Shown: positions 1 through 9,149 of the stretch, one piece after another
How the letters are laid out: each line of letters starts with the position of its first letter
Numbering within the stretch: position 1 is the stretch's first letter
The notes under the pieces: model-generated
What the model saw: only the letters and a program-made list of their open reading frames with translations
What the model was told of the DNA's origin: nothing
Database searches by the model: none
Translations under genes and position numbers: made by a program
Assembly (NCBI RefSeq): GCF_038002825.1
Contig: NZ_JBBODF010000001.1
Location: 6,262,001-6,326,000 of the forward strand
Direction of reading: 5' to 3'
From: Paenibacillus sp. FSL H8-0048
Lineage (GTDB): Bacteria; Bacillota; Bacilli; Paenibacillales; Paenibacillaceae
DNA length: 64,000 bases

Positions 1-2192
1 GCTGGCTGCAGCGAATCTATCTGGAGGACCGGGAGCTGCGGGATGCGCTGACGTTTGTGAACAGTGCGATTACCGCCAAGCTTGATAAATACCTGCGGAC
101 TCCGGCTGAGGAGCATGACCGGAATCTGCGCAAGCTGGATTATACCCTGGTTAAATTTCTGACGCGGGCCAGTATGAAGACCAGCCCCTTCGCGAATCTC
201 ACTTATTCCGGAATCGGGAATTTCAGTGGAGTGAGGAAGACAGGCGCCAAGCGGCTCTATCCCCGGCTGAATGATTCGCTGATCCTGCAAATCTACGACA
301 AGCTATTTCTGGAGCCGGAGTGGATTACGCGGCTCGAATACCGCCTGAATGCTACTTGCGTGGAGCTTGAGGGGAAATATTATATTACCGTGCTGCAGAA
401 CACCAAGGGTGAACGCCAATTGTACAAATCCAGACAGGGGCTGGTCACACTGCGCGCCAGTGAAGCACTGCGTGAGCTGTTCGGGAGTCTGAAGGAGGCG
501 GAGGTGCTCCCGTATCCGGCGATGCGGGAGGTATTCGGTGCTCTTGGTGTCTCCGGTGAACAGGCAGACAATACGCTGTGCCAGCTGATCAGTAACGGAG
601 TGCTGGAGCGGACGGACTATCTGAATGAGCAGGCCGGCAATCTGACGGAAGAGCTGCTGCTGAAGCTGGAGTATTACGGGGTTGATCATGCGTGTATTCC
701 GCTGCTGCACGAACTGAACGCCCTGACCGGACAATTCAGCGACACACTGGATGTGGAAGCTACGGACCGCCTGTATGCTTGTGCTGAAGCGCTGGCCGCA
801 TTGTTCGGTCTGGAGCCGATGCCCCGCCGCAGCCTGCTGTATATTGACGGCATCAATGAGACGGTGCAGACCCAGGACTATCCGGGCCGTGAAGGCCGGC
901 TGGCCCAGCTGTCCCGTTATCAATGGCTGATGATGTGCTTTGATACGGTCGTTAAGATGCAATTCGCCGCCGGGGAGTTCTTCAAGAGCCATTACGGTAC
1001 AAGTTACGTTCCCGGGAACTCGCAGGAGGCCTCAAGAGTACTCCGGGATATGGCCCAGGTATTCTTCTCGGACCCGGAGTTATTGAAGGAGACGTCGGGA
1101 CTGTTCAACTGGGATAAAGCCTTCAGCCATAAGAAGACTCAGCGTCTGCACAATATCGCCAGCCGCTTGACGGGATTCCTGAACGAAGCCGCCGCACAGG
1201 ATGAGATTCTCATCTCCGACACACAGACAGCAGCCTGGCAGAGTGAGATTCAGGAGGTGCTCGGGGACCGGCTGCTCTCGCACTCGTTTTTTGTACAGGA
1301 GAGCGGTGAGCGTATGGTACTGAACCATATGTATAAGGGATTCTCGATTTATTTCGCCCGCTTCCTGAAATATCTGGAGGACTCCGGCAGCGAATACGCC
1401 GCTTATCTGCGCGAATGCTTCGATGGTAATCAGGTGGCAGATATCCGCAATACCTTCGGCTTCAATGCCAATATCCGTAAGAGAACGGTGCAGAAAGAGA
1501 TCGCCTTGCCCATTCAGTCTATGACCGAGAGCGGGCAGTCCCTCTCATGGCTGGATTTGGGATTCCGGTACAATCCCTCCACAGAAAGCCCTGAGTTCTT
1601 TGATCCTGCGACGGGTAACACCGTACGTCCGCAATTTCTGGGTACGCTGGTGCTGGTAGCCGCCCCGGCCATTCTGACGACCTTCGATATCCTGTCCTCG
1701 CATGGGACCAGTTACTTCGACCTTGGGGAGCTGGTTCTGCGTGAACGGCTGAAGCCGGAAGCAGGAATGAATGAGACGGTTATCCATGTTCCCCGGATTT
1801 GGCTGGGCGAACATGAACTGATGGTTTCCCGGGAGAAATGGCTGCTCAGTACTTCAGCCTTATCGGGAGCGCTCAGTGAGAAGGACCGCTTCGCAGCCTG
1901 GAAGCGCACCCTTGATTATTGTGACAGTAACGGAATTCCTGCCCGCTTCTTCGCCAGGCCGTTCAGCACAAGCACTGAACCGGCTTCAGAGGCGACGGAA
2001 CGTAAGCCGCAATTCATCAATCTGTCCTCGCCGCTGCTCTTCCAGGTCTTCCTGCAGCTTGCGGCCAAGGGAGAACATCTCTTAATCGAAGAGGAATATC
2101 CGGTGGCGGACCCGGAGCGGGATCATGTGCTGGAGTATACCTACGAAATTACATGCGGGGGGGAAGAGGAATATGCAGCTGCGAACTATTAA
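1..2192 (+). CDS. LanB-type lantibiotic/thiopeptide dehydratase, glutamylation module (5' truncated)
   Basis: The frame is open from base 3 to the TAA at 2190-2192. No good ribosome site precedes the GTG at 57 and the codons before it read on as protein, so the gene starts upstream of the window. About 729 residues are visible. The motif KTSPFANLTYSGIG early in the visible part and KPQFINLSSPLL near the C-terminus match the large domain of LanB enzymes, which glutamylate Ser/Thr of a precursor peptide using Glu-tRNA before elimination to dehydroamino acids. The usual C-terminal elimination domain (SpaB_C) is absent and is instead encoded separately at 6514-7428. This split is known from thiopeptide and goadsporin clusters. 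It overlaps the next gene by 20 bases, so the genes are probably coupled. Confidence 0.88.
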   Translation, partial: WLQRIYLEDRELRDALTFVNSAITAKLDKYLRTPAEEHDRNLRKLDYTLVKFLTRASMKTSPFANLTYSGIGNFSGVRKTGAKRLYPRLNDSLILQIYDKLFLEPEWITRLEYRLNATCVELEGKYYITVLQNTKGERQLYKSRQGLVTLRASEALRELFGSLKEAEVLPYPAMREVFGALGVSGEQADNTLCQLISNGVLERTDYLNEQAGNLTEELLLKLEYYGVDHACIPLLHELNALTGQFSDTLDVEATDRLYACAEALAALFGLEPMPRRSLLYIDGINETVQTQDYPGREGRLAQLSRYQWLMMCFDTVVKMQFAAGEFFKSHYGTSYVPGNSQEASRVLRDMAQVFFSDPELLKETSGLFNWDKAFSHKKTQRLHNIASRLTGFLNEAAAQDEILISDTQTAAWQSEIQEVLGDRLLSHSFFVQESGERMVLNHMYKGFSIYFARFLKYLEDSGSEYAAYLRECFDGNQVADIRNTFGFNANIRKRTVQKEIALPIQSMTESGQSLSWLDLGFRYNPSTESPEFFDPATGNTVRPQFLGTLVLVAAPAILTTFDILSSHGTSYFDLGELVLRERLKPEAGMNETVIHVPRIWLGEHELMVSREKWLLSTSALSGALSEKDRFAAWKRTLDYCDSNGIPARFFARPFSTSTEPASEATERKPQFINLSSPLLFQVFLQLAAKGEHLLIEEEYPVADPERDHVLEYTYEITCGGEEEYAAANY

Positions 2193-3273
2193 TTGTTATT
2201 TATACGACAGCAAAGCGGTTGCCTTACTGGTCCGGTCCATCCTGTCGTTCGTTCAGACCTCTAAGCTGGAGAATCTCATTCTTCAGAAAAGCTGGGTCTA
2301 TGGGTTCCATCTTAAGGTTACGCTGGATGCCTCTAATGCTAATCCGCAGCTTGAAGAGCTGATCCGCCGCCATGCTGCGCGATATTCCCGTGAGCGGTCT
2401 GAGGAGGAATATGTGAAATACGAGCGTATGGTGAATAAGCTGGCCTTGATGGAGGAGTATTCCGGGACGTTCCTGCCGCTTCGCCGTGACGGTGAGGTGA
2501 CGGTTGAGGAGGGCAGTATGCTGACCCACGGGAACCCGCTGTGCAGCGCCAGAGTGAATTACAGCATTGAGCTGCTTAAGAGCCGGCTGATTGCGGATAT
2601 TTATGAGTCCTGGGCGGAGCTGCCTGAAGACAGACAGAATGTGGAGGCGGCCAAGATGTTTTTTATTACCGGCAGTCACAGTCCAGGGGGGCTTAAGATA
2701 GGGTACCTGTCACTCCGCTCCAATTTCGAATATTTCAAAACCCAGCTGGCCGAGTTCAGAAAAGATGAACAGATGGAGTCCAGAATTCACAAAGCGCTGC
2801 ACGGACGGACGGATACCGAAAAGGAATTTATAGCAGGCGGAGTGCAAAGCTTCACAGAAGGCCGGTTTGAGCGGGAGTTTATTTTCGGGCGGCTGCGGAT
2901 CTTCATCAGTTCACTGTGGACAATTCTGGAGCAGGCGTATGAGCGGGGAGAGCTGGTGCATGACAAGCTGTATTACGGCGATGATTTCTTCGAGCGGCAT
3001 GATCAGGTCAGTGCGTTTCATCAGACTTTTTTCTCTAACCCCGATTTCCTGAAGCATTATCACGACAAAGGGTTCGTCGTCTACCGTTTCGTAGCCGCTG
3101 TCCTGTATTCCTTAATGCCGATGCTGGAAATCTCGCCTATGCGCAAGCAGCGTATCACCGGTGTGGCCTCCGAGAGCGTGGAGTCAGGCTACGGGATGGA
3201 CTGGAAGGATGCTTACAGTTATCTGGAGATGAAGATGGCGGGAGAGAGCGGACATGGCACACTGGTTCATTAG
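2173..3273 (+). CDS. Diverged SpaB_C / pyridine-synthase-like RiPP enzyme
   Basis: Codes for 366 residues from the ATG at 2173, which lies just after an AGAGGA stretch inside the end of the dehydratase gene. The N-terminus (INCYLYDSKAVALLVRSIL, then SWVYGFHLKVTL) has the pattern of thiopeptide-type SpaB_C folds, where a short beta strand, a helix and a W-x-x-G-x-H-x-x-h strand open the domain. It is clearly more diverged than the second SpaB_C protein at 6514. In thiopeptide operons two such proteins occur: one eliminates glutamate and one performs the [4+2] cycloaddition that makes the pyridine ring (TclM/TbtD). By elimination this could be the cyclase. That role is inferred; only the weak family resemblance and the operon position are seen. 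Confidence 0.6.
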   Translation: MQLRTINCYLYDSKAVALLVRSILSFVQTSKLENLILQKSWVYGFHLKVTLDASNANPQLEELIRRHAARYSRERSEEEYVKYERMVNKLALMEEYSGTFLPLRRDGEVTVEEGSMLTHGNPLCSARVNYSIELLKSRLIADIYESWAELPEDRQNVEAAKMFFITGSHSPGGLKIGYLSLRSNFEYFKTQLAEFRKDEQMESRIHKALHGRTDTEKEFIAGGVQSFTEGRFEREFIFGRLRIFISSLWTILEQAYERGELVHDKLYYGDDFFERHDQVSAFHQTFFSNPDFLKHYHDKGFVVYRFVAAVLYSLMPMLEISPMRKQRITGVASESVESGYGMDWKDAYSYLEMKMAGESGHGTLVH

Positions 3274-4564
3274 ACGGGAGGAGCGGCTGTATCTATATGG
3301 CAAGCAGGGGCTGCACCAGTTAAAAGTGAACCCGCAAACCGCCGGGAAGCTTAAGGAGGCCGTGTTCGGTAACCGCTCCGCAAACTGGATGCCGGTTGAT
3401 GAGGCGTTGGCGGCGCGGCTGCTTCCCGGGGAGCAGCGCTCTGTGCCTGCTGGCGGGAATTCAGATGGTATTCTTACTTCCTGCGGGGAATGGCAACTGC
3501 GGGTGATCACTCCGGACAAAGCGCTGCTGCTGCGCAATCTGTCCCCGGATGACGAACCGGAGATCAGCGCTGCCGTGGAGGAAGGCAATCCGCAGTGGAA
3601 GAGTGCAGCGGCACAGCCGCTCCTGCTCAGCTATGCCGGAAGTATAGCAGCGGCCTGCGAAGGACTGAAGGGGGAGGAAGCACAGGCAGCCAAACGCGTC
3701 ATTCAGCTTGACCTTAGCGGCGCTAAGCGAGTGGTTGAGCCCAAACGGCTGCTGGCCGATATTCTGCGTTCTGCTGCGCGGGAAGAGGGGAGCTGTTCTG
3801 CAGAACCGGCGGAGATTGTGAATTGGACCACTTGCCTGGATGCCCTGGAGCGTCTGGAGAACCAGCTTGTGCACAGCTTTGTGTTTCATGGAAATGATCT
3901 CTTGCAGATTCCCTATAAAATAGCCACCGCTTCAGACGGAAGCTACCATAGCGGCGAGGGGAATGCAGAGCAGATCGTCCGCGCCTCCTGCCGCAATCTG
4001 GAGCGGCTGCTGAATCAGGTTCATCCCGGCCCGCCCGGACAATGGCTGGTTACGGCCGGGCGGCAGCACAGATTGGAACGGCTGGCCGGGCAGCTCTTCA
4101 TGGCATGGGAAGCTGAGGAAGGCCCGGCAGCGCTGGAAGGCCGGATGCTTGCTTTCACAGCGCTTGCGGGGAATACGCGGATACAGGCCATGATTCGCCG
4201 TTTCGTACCTGATGCGGAGCAGCTTGAGATCTATGTGGAGCGGATTCCGGGAATCCGCGCTTACCGTGCTGCTGCCGGGAGAGCAGGCGGCGCCTGGACC
4301 GGCTGCTGCTGCGCTCCCGATCAGCAGGAAGCCATTCAGGAAGCGTTAATCCGCTTCTACGCTCAGGTGCAGCAGAATGGTATCCGCACTTCGCTTGCAT
4401 ATTCCGCAGGTGAGCAGACCAGCGCTGCACCGGCGGGACAGCCGGAGCAGGAGCTCACGGAAGCCTTTCAGGACAGATATGACAGCCGGGAGCTGTTGAT
4501 CCCGGTCCTGGAGAATACGGGAATAACCATCTTGCAGGTGCAGCGAAAGGAGGAGGGGCTATGA
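3254..4564 (+). CDS. Putative RiPP leader-binding / Ocin-ThiF-like maturation protein
   Basis: 436 residues, overlapping the previous gene by 20 bases and the YcaO gene by ATGA. I do not recognise a catalytic motif. The N-terminus is a short beta-rich stretch followed by a helix (around residues 1-40), reminiscent of a RiPP recognition element, and the gene sits immediately before YcaO where cyclodehydratase partner proteins (F or Ocin-ThiF-like) are usually encoded. A GCCC run near residue 350 is the only cysteine cluster. The C-terminal part after a Ala/Pro/Gln-rich linker ends in a conserved-looking strand-helix. The most economical role is binding the precursor leader and delivering it to YcaO, but this is inferred from position. 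Confidence 0.5.
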   Translation: MAHWFIRREERLYLYGKQGLHQLKVNPQTAGKLKEAVFGNRSANWMPVDEALAARLLPGEQRSVPAGGNSDGILTSCGEWQLRVITPDKALLLRNLSPDDEPEISAAVEEGNPQWKSAAAQPLLLSYAGSIAAACEGLKGEEAQAAKRVIQLDLSGAKRVVEPKRLLADILRSAAREEGSCSAEPAEIVNWTTCLDALERLENQLVHSFVFHGNDLLQIPYKIATASDGSYHSGEGNAEQIVRASCRNLERLLNQVHPGPPGQWLVTAGRQHRLERLAGQLFMAWEAEEGPAALEGRMLAFTALAGNTRIQAMIRRFVPDAEQLEIYVERIPGIRAYRAAAGRAGGAWTGCCCAPDQQEAIQEALIRFYAQVQQNGIRTSLAYSAGEQTSAAPAGQPEQELTEAFQDRYDSRELLIPVLENTGITILQVQRKEEGL

Positions 4565-6501
4565 AGGAAGCCGTGTTATACCGGACGGACAGTCTGTTTC
4601 TGCGGGAGGTTGTTCTTGAGCTGGAGAAGCAGGAGATCCCTTACCGTTTGACGGATGAGCGGTCTGCAGCAGACGGCTCCGTGCTGTTTGTCATCCTGGA
4701 TCAACTGCTGGCGGAGGAACTTAGTCCCTTCTACCGGGAGACTCCCGGTCCGGGCGGAATCTTCTTCCTCCATCATCTGCTGGACACGCTGCTTGCGGGT
4801 CCCCTGTACCATCAGGCAGACGCCGGGGGCTGCATGGCCTGCCTGGCGCAAAAATATAAGGACACCGGAAGGGAAGGATTGTTGCCGCTGCTCTATGGCG
4901 AGAAGACGGAGTATGTGCCTCAGCCGCAGGCGGCAGGATTCGCTGCCGATTGTATCCGCGGTGCCCTCCTTGCGGCGGATCATCTTCACCGTTACATAGG
5001 CCATGTTGAGCATATCCACTGGGATGCCTTGCGCGTGGAGGGGGTTCTGCTGCGCAGGCATGACGGCTGTCCCGTATGCTCCGGCACGGCTCCATCTGTG
5101 ACTGCACCGCGCCATCCACAGACGGCAGATACGGTGAAGCAGGGCAGCCGTATCTACCGGCTGCGCTCAGAGATGAATACAGAGGCGATCCTGCGCAAGT
5201 GGTATGATCCCGATGGCGGAACGATCACCCACCGCTACCGCGAACTGCGTTCCTCCTATATTGAAGCGGGCGGAATGGAGCTGCGGATCGGTCCGGCTTA
5301 TGTGGAGACCGGCTTCGGCCGGGCTTACCGGCGGCAGGATGCCATGAAGCTGGCGGTGCTTGAAGCCCTGGAGCGGTATTGCGGAATGTGTGACCGAACC
5401 GCACCTGCGGCGAAGAGGTTCTCCTATGAGCAGGTCTCTGAGCAGGCGGTGGACCCTGCGGTATTCGGTCTGCACGACGTTATAGCCATGGCGCATCCGG
5501 CCTTTAGGTTGCTGCAGTACAAGGAAAATCTGCCTGTATACTGGACGCCGGTGCTTTCCATGAAGGAGCGCAGGGAAGTACTGGTGCCGGAGCAGCTGGT
5601 GTACTTCGCAGACGGACATTTCAGAAGCGGAACGAACAGGTTCGTCTACGACAGCTCCAATGGCCTGGCACTGGGCAGCACCTGGGAAGAGGCGGCCTTG
5701 CATGGCCTGTTCGAGGTCATCGAACGCGATAATTTCCTCTGCGCCTGGTACAACCGGCTTCCCCTGCGGGAGATTGACATTTCCGGCAGTCCGCTGGAGG
5801 AGCTGAAGCAGCTCATCTATTTCTTGGAGCTGGAAGGCATTCAAATCCGCTTCTTCGATATTTCAATGGAGCTTAAGGTGCCCAGTGTATGGGCGCTGGC
5901 GTATGATACGCGCGAGGGGGCTGTCATGAAGGCCTATAATGCCGCCGCCGCCCATATTATTCCCGGTAAGGCTGTGGAATCCGCAGCGATGGAAGTCATC
6001 ACCTCGCTGCCGATCTATGCGGCAGAGCTGAAGGAAGGCGGCCATGCATTCACAAGAGCGCAGCAGCTTGAGAATAATCCGGGGGCGGTCACCGAATTCG
6101 AGGACCATGTTCTGTATTATGCCAGCGAGAGCAACTGCCGCCAGGGACTGGATTTTGTACTGCGGGGGGATGGGCGGCAGAAAGCTTCTCTGGAGGAACT
6201 CTACCCGGATGCCTATGACCCCGGAGGCCGGTTCACTCATGATGATCTGGCCGGTGATCTGGAGGAGCTGGCCGCTGCCGTCATTGACCATTACGGGGAG
6301 CTGTATATAGCCGATGTGACTCCGGATGAAGTGGCGGACTTCGGGTACCGCGCGGCCAAGGTGCTGGTTCCCGGCATGCTGCCCATGACGTTCGGGGAGC
6401 AGCATAGACGCGTGATTATGGAAAGACTGATCCGGGAAAGAGAGCGGCGGGGGCTGGGAAAAGATTTCACGGTGAACCCCGATCCGCATCCATTCCCGTA
6501 A
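4561..6501 (+). CDS. YcaO-domain azoline-forming cyclodehydratase with N-terminal E1-like zinc region
   Basis: 646 residues. Residues 1-180 carry two CxxC pairs (C91/C94 in CMAC and C170/C173 in CPVC), the zinc tetrathiolate layout of the E1-like partner protein in TOMM biosynthesis. Residues about 230-646 are a YcaO domain, with the ATP-binding Glu-rich segments (EALERYCG, GLFEVIERDNF) typical of the family. The C-terminus ends in PDPHPFP, the proline-rich tail characteristic of YcaO proteins that form azolines. The enzyme is expected to use ATP to cyclise Cys/Ser/Thr of the precursor to thiazoline/oxazoline. Its start codon overlaps the previous stop codon, so translation is probably coupled. 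Confidence 0.9.
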   Translation: MKEAVLYRTDSLFLREVVLELEKQEIPYRLTDERSAADGSVLFVILDQLLAEELSPFYRETPGPGGIFFLHHLLDTLLAGPLYHQADAGGCMACLAQKYKDTGREGLLPLLYGEKTEYVPQPQAAGFAADCIRGALLAADHLHRYIGHVEHIHWDALRVEGVLLRRHDGCPVCSGTAPSVTAPRHPQTADTVKQGSRIYRLRSEMNTEAILRKWYDPDGGTITHRYRELRSSYIEAGGMELRIGPAYVETGFGRAYRRQDAMKLAVLEALERYCGMCDRTAPAAKRFSYEQVSEQAVDPAVFGLHDVIAMAHPAFRLLQYKENLPVYWTPVLSMKERREVLVPEQLVYFADGHFRSGTNRFVYDSSNGLALGSTWEEAALHGLFEVIERDNFLCAWYNRLPLREIDISGSPLEELKQLIYFLELEGIQIRFFDISMELKVPSVWALAYDTREGAVMKAYNAAAAHIIPGKAVESAAMEVITSLPIYAAELKEGGHAFTRAQQLENNPGAVTEFEDHVLYYASESNCRQGLDFVLRGDGRQKASLEELYPDAYDPGGRFTHDDLAGDLEELAAAVIDHYGELYIADVTPDEVADFGYRAAKVLVPGMLPMTFGEQHRRVIMERLIRERERRGLGKDFTVNPDPHPFP

Positions 6502-6513
6502 GGAGGGACATTT

Positions 6514-7428
6514 ATGCAAACGTGGAAAAGCTACAGGGTGTATTACCAGTTCCAGCCGGGGTATGACGGACTGATTCTGCTGCTGGCCGAACAACTGGAG
6601 CGGCTTGCGGCCACGGGAAGAATCTCGAAATGGTTCTTCCTGAGGTATTGGGAAGACGGCCCGCATATCCGGGTGCGGTATCTGATGGATGGAGAGCTTG
6701 GGGAAGACGAGCTGTTTGACAGGGTGAGAGCCTATATACAGCGTTATCCCTCGGCCCGCAGGCTGAGCAAGGAAGAATACTTCCAGGGTCATAAATTCGA
6801 CGGGGAGCCGCTGGAGCTGCAGAAACTGGACTGGTATGAGGAGGGCGAGATTATCAGCAAGCCGTATGAACCGGAATTTGAGCGCTACGGCGGTACGGCA
6901 TTGATGCCGCTGACGGAATCCCTGTTCATGGAGTCCAGCAGGCTGGCCGCCTGTATCCTGGAGCTGACGGCCGGCAGTGCCTTCACCCGGCGCCTGCTGA
7001 CGGGAATGCGGGTGCTGGAAGAGCTTGCGGAGAGTCTCTTTACACGACTTCCCCGTCTGGGGGAGCTCCAATCCTTTTACCGCAAGAGTGCGGAGAGCTG
7101 GCAGCGGCTGTATCAGCTCGGTGACATGGAGCTGATAACCAAGCTGGTCCGCTGGTGTACAGCGCACCCGGACTGGCGGGAACCGGTGGATCGTCTGCTG
7201 CTCAGCGAGGGGAATTACGGACACCTGCGGACCGCTCTGCTGGAGGGCTATGCCGCCATTGCAGCAGCGGAGCAGAATGAACAGCGGGTAAGATCCATTC
7301 TGTATTCGCACCTGCATATGCTGAACAACCGCTGCGGAATCAGTCCGGAATATGAATATGCGCTGTACCGGACGCTCTCTAGTCTCACAATTAATCAGGA
7401 GGTGGGTTCAAATGTTACCGTCCCATAA
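6514..7428 (+). CDS. SpaB_C thiopeptide-type biosynthesis protein (elimination module)
   Basis: 304 residues, with an AAGGAGG ribosome site 12 bases after the YcaO stop. The N-terminal KWFFLRYWEDGPHIRVRYL and the later PYEPEFERYGG are hallmark segments of the SpaB_C / thiopeptide-type domain (residues about 38-58 and 112-122). In split LanB systems this stand-alone protein removes the glutamyl group added to Ser/Thr and leaves dehydroalanine or dehydrobutyrine. It therefore complements the truncated dehydratase at the window start. Because related proteins also catalyse pyridine formation, which of this gene and the one at 2173 does which step is not fixed by sequence alone. Confidence 0.82.
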   Translation: MQTWKSYRVYYQFQPGYDGLILLLAEQLERLAATGRISKWFFLRYWEDGPHIRVRYLMDGELGEDELFDRVRAYIQRYPSARRLSKEEYFQGHKFDGEPLELQKLDWYEEGEIISKPYEPEFERYGGTALMPLTESLFMESSRLAACILELTAGSAFTRRLLTGMRVLEELAESLFTRLPRLGELQSFYRKSAESWQRLYQLGDMELITKLVRWCTAHPDWREPVDRLLLSEGNYGHLRTALLEGYAAIAAAEQNEQRVRSILYSHLHMLNNRCGISPEYEYALYRTLSSLTINQEVGSNVTVP

Positions 7429-8239
7429 TCAGATATCCGAGTTCTATGATTATGATCTGCTGTTCGGGGAAATAGCCGGGGAGGAGCCTCGCTCTGTGGC
7501 CTGGAGATTCAACCAGCGGCCGCTGGACAACTACGAGTTCCCCGGCAATGAAGTCCCGCTGGAGGAATACCTGGACAAGGTCAGCCTGGAACGCGGCCCG
7601 TCCCTGCCGGAGGAATACGAGGTACGGCTCGACAAGCTGCTGCTGAAGCGCAGATCTACACTGCTGGGCCAGATGGGGGCGTCCTGGTCACTGGGCGAGC
7701 TGGCTGCCCTGCTGTGCTGGTCCGCCGGACCGCGCGATGAGCAGCGGCATATGGGCAGCCATCATGCAGGCAAACAGATCTCCATGCGGACCTATCCTTC
7801 GGGCGGGGCGATGTATTCGATCAAGCTGTATATGTATATCCGCGGAGTGGAAGGGCTTGAGGACGGTGTGTACTATTATGCGCCGCTGCAAAAAGAGCTG
7901 TACCGGTTCCGCAGCGCACTGCCGCCGGAAGAACTGGAGCGTCTTTTCCCCATGACCCTGTACAAGACGGATGCGAGAAGCCTGGCGCTGGAAGGGGCAT
8001 CCATTCTGCTGTTCTTCATGGCGGATTTGAAATACAGCTTCAAGAAATACGGCCGTCTGGCCTATAAGCTTGCCCTGCTCGAAGCCGGCCATATTGCCCA
8101 GAATGTACAGCTGCTCAGCACCGCCATGGATAAGAATACGCTGCCGATCTGCGGGTATTTTGCGGACAAGGTTGAGGAGCTTCTGCTGTTAAGGGAGCAT
8201 AAATACCAGCACTGTGTGTATGGCATAGTGCTTGGCTAA
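7412..8239 (+). CDS. SagB-type FMN azoline dehydrogenase
   Basis: 275 residues from the ATG at 7412, chosen because AGGAGGT at 7397-7403 lies eight bases upstream; it overlaps the previous gene by 17 bases. The protein shows the nitroreductase-like SagB pattern: KRRSTL near residue 70, MRTYPSGGAMYSIKLYMY in the middle, and LALLEAGHIAQN followed by a CGYF segment near the end. Family members bind FMN and oxidise thiazolines/oxazolines to aromatic azoles. With YcaO it predicts a product with true thiazole or oxazole rings rather than azolines. Confidence 0.87.
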   Translation: MLPSHNQISEFYDYDLLFGEIAGEEPRSVAWRFNQRPLDNYEFPGNEVPLEEYLDKVSLERGPSLPEEYEVRLDKLLLKRRSTLLGQMGASWSLGELAALLCWSAGPRDEQRHMGSHHAGKQISMRTYPSGGAMYSIKLYMYIRGVEGLEDGVYYYAPLQKELYRFRSALPPEELERLFPMTLYKTDARSLALEGASILLFFMADLKYSFKKYGRLAYKLALLEAGHIAQNVQLLSTAMDKNTLPICGYFADKVEELLLLREHKYQHCVYGIVLG

Positions 8240-8257
8240 ACGAAGGAGGAGAAGAAC

Positions 8258-9040
8258 ATGTTGAATGCTTTTTTTGAACTGCAGGCAGCAGAGGATACTC
8301 TTCAGGTCATGAATTGCTACCGCCGGACCAGCCCGCTCTACACGATCTCCCACCGTGATCCGGTGCGGCTGAAGCGGGTGCTTGAAGACCGTCAGCTCTC
8401 TGCTGACTCCAAGGGGGCGGGGCGGCTGTATGAGAATGGCATCCTGGTGGACCCTGTTCATCTGGCGGCGCTTGAGCGCTTCAAAGAGATGTTCACAGGT
8501 GTGGATGCCGACGTGGACCCGTATGCTCTATCACTTGTGCTGACCAGCGGGTATCTGCGCTCCGAGATTCGGGTCATACGGTATGCCGGAGCCGGTGTCC
8601 CCTTTGCTTATGCTTCAGCCCCTTTAATCAAGGATGAGAATGCCCCGCAGCATCATCTTGTAATGTACAGTGATCCCTTGCAGCTGCGGAGACTGCGTAA
8701 GGAGGTTGATTTGAAACGCAGGGATACTATATTTCTCTGCCGGGTAGCAGAAGGCGGGATTACGGAGATCGGGCCGGTCTACGCGCTGCATCCATCCTTT
8801 TGCTTCGACTGCCTTATCGACAGGCTTCAGACCTATCATATCCGCTGGACAAGCCCCCTGTCAGGGGAACGGTCTGCTGTGCTGGAGGAGGAATTCCTGC
8901 GCGCGCTGGTCGATCATTACAGCTCATACATTACGCTTCTCTCTAACGTACATGAGCGTAAAATTGTATTAGATGCTGGTGCAATGCATTACACCAGCCT
9001 GATTTCCCCGCGTTCCGCTCATTGTCAATGTCAGAAATAG
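8258..9040 (+). CDS. Uncharacterised RiPP operon protein with paired cysteine motifs
   Basis: 260 residues, AAGGAGG ribosome site just upstream, last gene of the RiPP run before a 109-base gap. I cannot assign a family. A central segment reading IGPVYALHPSFCFDCLIDR (around residue 180) resembles the G-P-x-x-x-P-x-x-x-C-x-x-C region of E1-like TOMM partner proteins, and a second cysteine pair (CQC) lies three residues before the C-terminus, so a four-Cys zinc site is possible. It could be a second leader-binding protein or a scaffold. The cysteines and the context are seen; the function is not known. Confidence 0.6.
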   Translation: MLNAFFELQAAEDTLQVMNCYRRTSPLYTISHRDPVRLKRVLEDRQLSADSKGAGRLYENGILVDPVHLAALERFKEMFTGVDADVDPYALSLVLTSGYLRSEIRVIRYAGAGVPFAYASAPLIKDENAPQHHLVMYSDPLQLRRLRKEVDLKRRDTIFLCRVAEGGITEIGPVYALHPSFCFDCLIDRLQTYHIRWTSPLSGERSAVLEEEFLRALVDHYSSYITLLSNVHERKIVLDAGAMHYTSLISPRSAHCQCQK

Positions 9041-9149
9041 AGAATGAGAGGATTTCTTTTACAGGAAAACAATGGAATTCCCGGGCCGTATCTATTAAAA
9101 TGAACCATGAGAAGCAGAAGATGATAGATACAGAGGCGGGGGACGGTTC

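Noticed and set aside
5863..7317. 484-codon frame antisense to YcaO and SpaB_C genes
   Set aside because: Antisense shadow without ribosome site or recognisable motifs.
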